Positions 42,092-42,103 of a stretch of DNA of 42,103 nt are shown in pieces. Each line of letters starts with the position of its first letter. Positions within the stretch are counted from its first letter, which is position 1. The notes under the pieces are model-generated. The model made no database searches. It saw only the letters and a list, made by a program, of their open reading frames with translations, and was not told the origin of the DNA. Made by a program: the position numbers and the translations under genes. The DNA comes from Caldithrix sp. (GTDB lineage: Bacteria; Zhuqueibacterota; Zhuqueibacteria; Oceanimicrobiales; Oceanimicrobiaceae). The stretch lies in the NCBI GenBank assembly GCA_004356825.1, contig SMXC01000171.1, positions 1-42,103 of the forward strand, written 5' to 3'.

Positions 42092-42103
42092 TATTTTTTT
42101 AAA

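Overview
The window looks like a chromosomal segment of an uncultured Gram-negative bacterium of the FCB superphylum (Calditrichota / candidate KSB1-like). This placement is inferred from gene content: a Bacteroidota-style single-chain 2-oxoacid dehydrogenase E1, a geranylgeranylglyceryl-phosphate-synthase homologue, a FlgD/T9SS-like C-terminal sorting-domain relic, lipoproteins and signal-peptide peptidases, and an eukaryote-like Ser/Thr kinase relic. No 16S or other decisive phylogenetic marker is present. I see no prophage, CRISPR array or intact mobile element.

Layout. (1) 1-7150: a decayed kinase gene, then a plus-strand run of a secreted M14 carboxypeptidase, a secreted M64 peptidase, a DMT/EamA permease and a secreted amidohydrolase. 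(2) 7150-7890: gene-free, with stacked palindromic repeats and the relic of a secreted protein's C-terminus. (3) 7895-18790: a giant NAD-glutamate dehydrogenase, the ribosome-rescue factor ArfB, a RAYT transposase relic, a fused E1 dehydrogenase, glycogen phosphorylase and a flavin reductase. (4) 18830-25695, minus strand: a second M14 peptidase with a DUF2270 membrane protein, an M28 lipoprotein peptidase, and an AmmeMemoRadiSam radical-SAM enzyme with a small unknown protein. (5) 25696-27059: gene-poor, with palindromes and a frameshifted IS110-family transposase. (6) 27060-39198, minus strand: a housekeeping block dnaX-ybaB-recR-pgsA-pgpA-cinA-thpR-recA-recX-alaS-GGGP synthase-CpsB-type phosphatase. 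(7) 39326-40830, minus strand: tRNA-Glu(CTC), tRNA-Arg(ACG), tadA, tRNA-Ser(GGA), tRNA-Ser(CGA), tRNA-Ala(CGC) and a large, Alu-type SRP RNA with a U-tract end. (8) 40983-42103: a stand-alone receiver protein facing a repeat-built lipoprotein.

How the genes fit together. Four exported peptidases plus an exported amidohydrolase, a permease, the glutamate dehydrogenase and a branched-chain-type 2-oxoacid E1 suggest a life that uses external protein and amino acids as carbon and energy. The dnaX-to-alaS block is DNA repair, replication, phospholipid synthesis and translation. TadA sits between tRNA genes, directly downstream of the tRNA-Arg(ACG) that is its expected substrate.

The most unusual signal outside the genes is a set of dispersed palindromic elements in almost every gene gap. 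Two share the same two-module order (3211-3395 on + and 22236-22424 on -). A third (32261-32404) joins one of those modules to a module otherwise seen at 7212-7290. Together with a RAYT (REP-associated transposase) relic, this suggests a mosaic REP/MITE-like repeat system. Pattern calls were made by eye, so single-base positions of repeats may be off by one or two.
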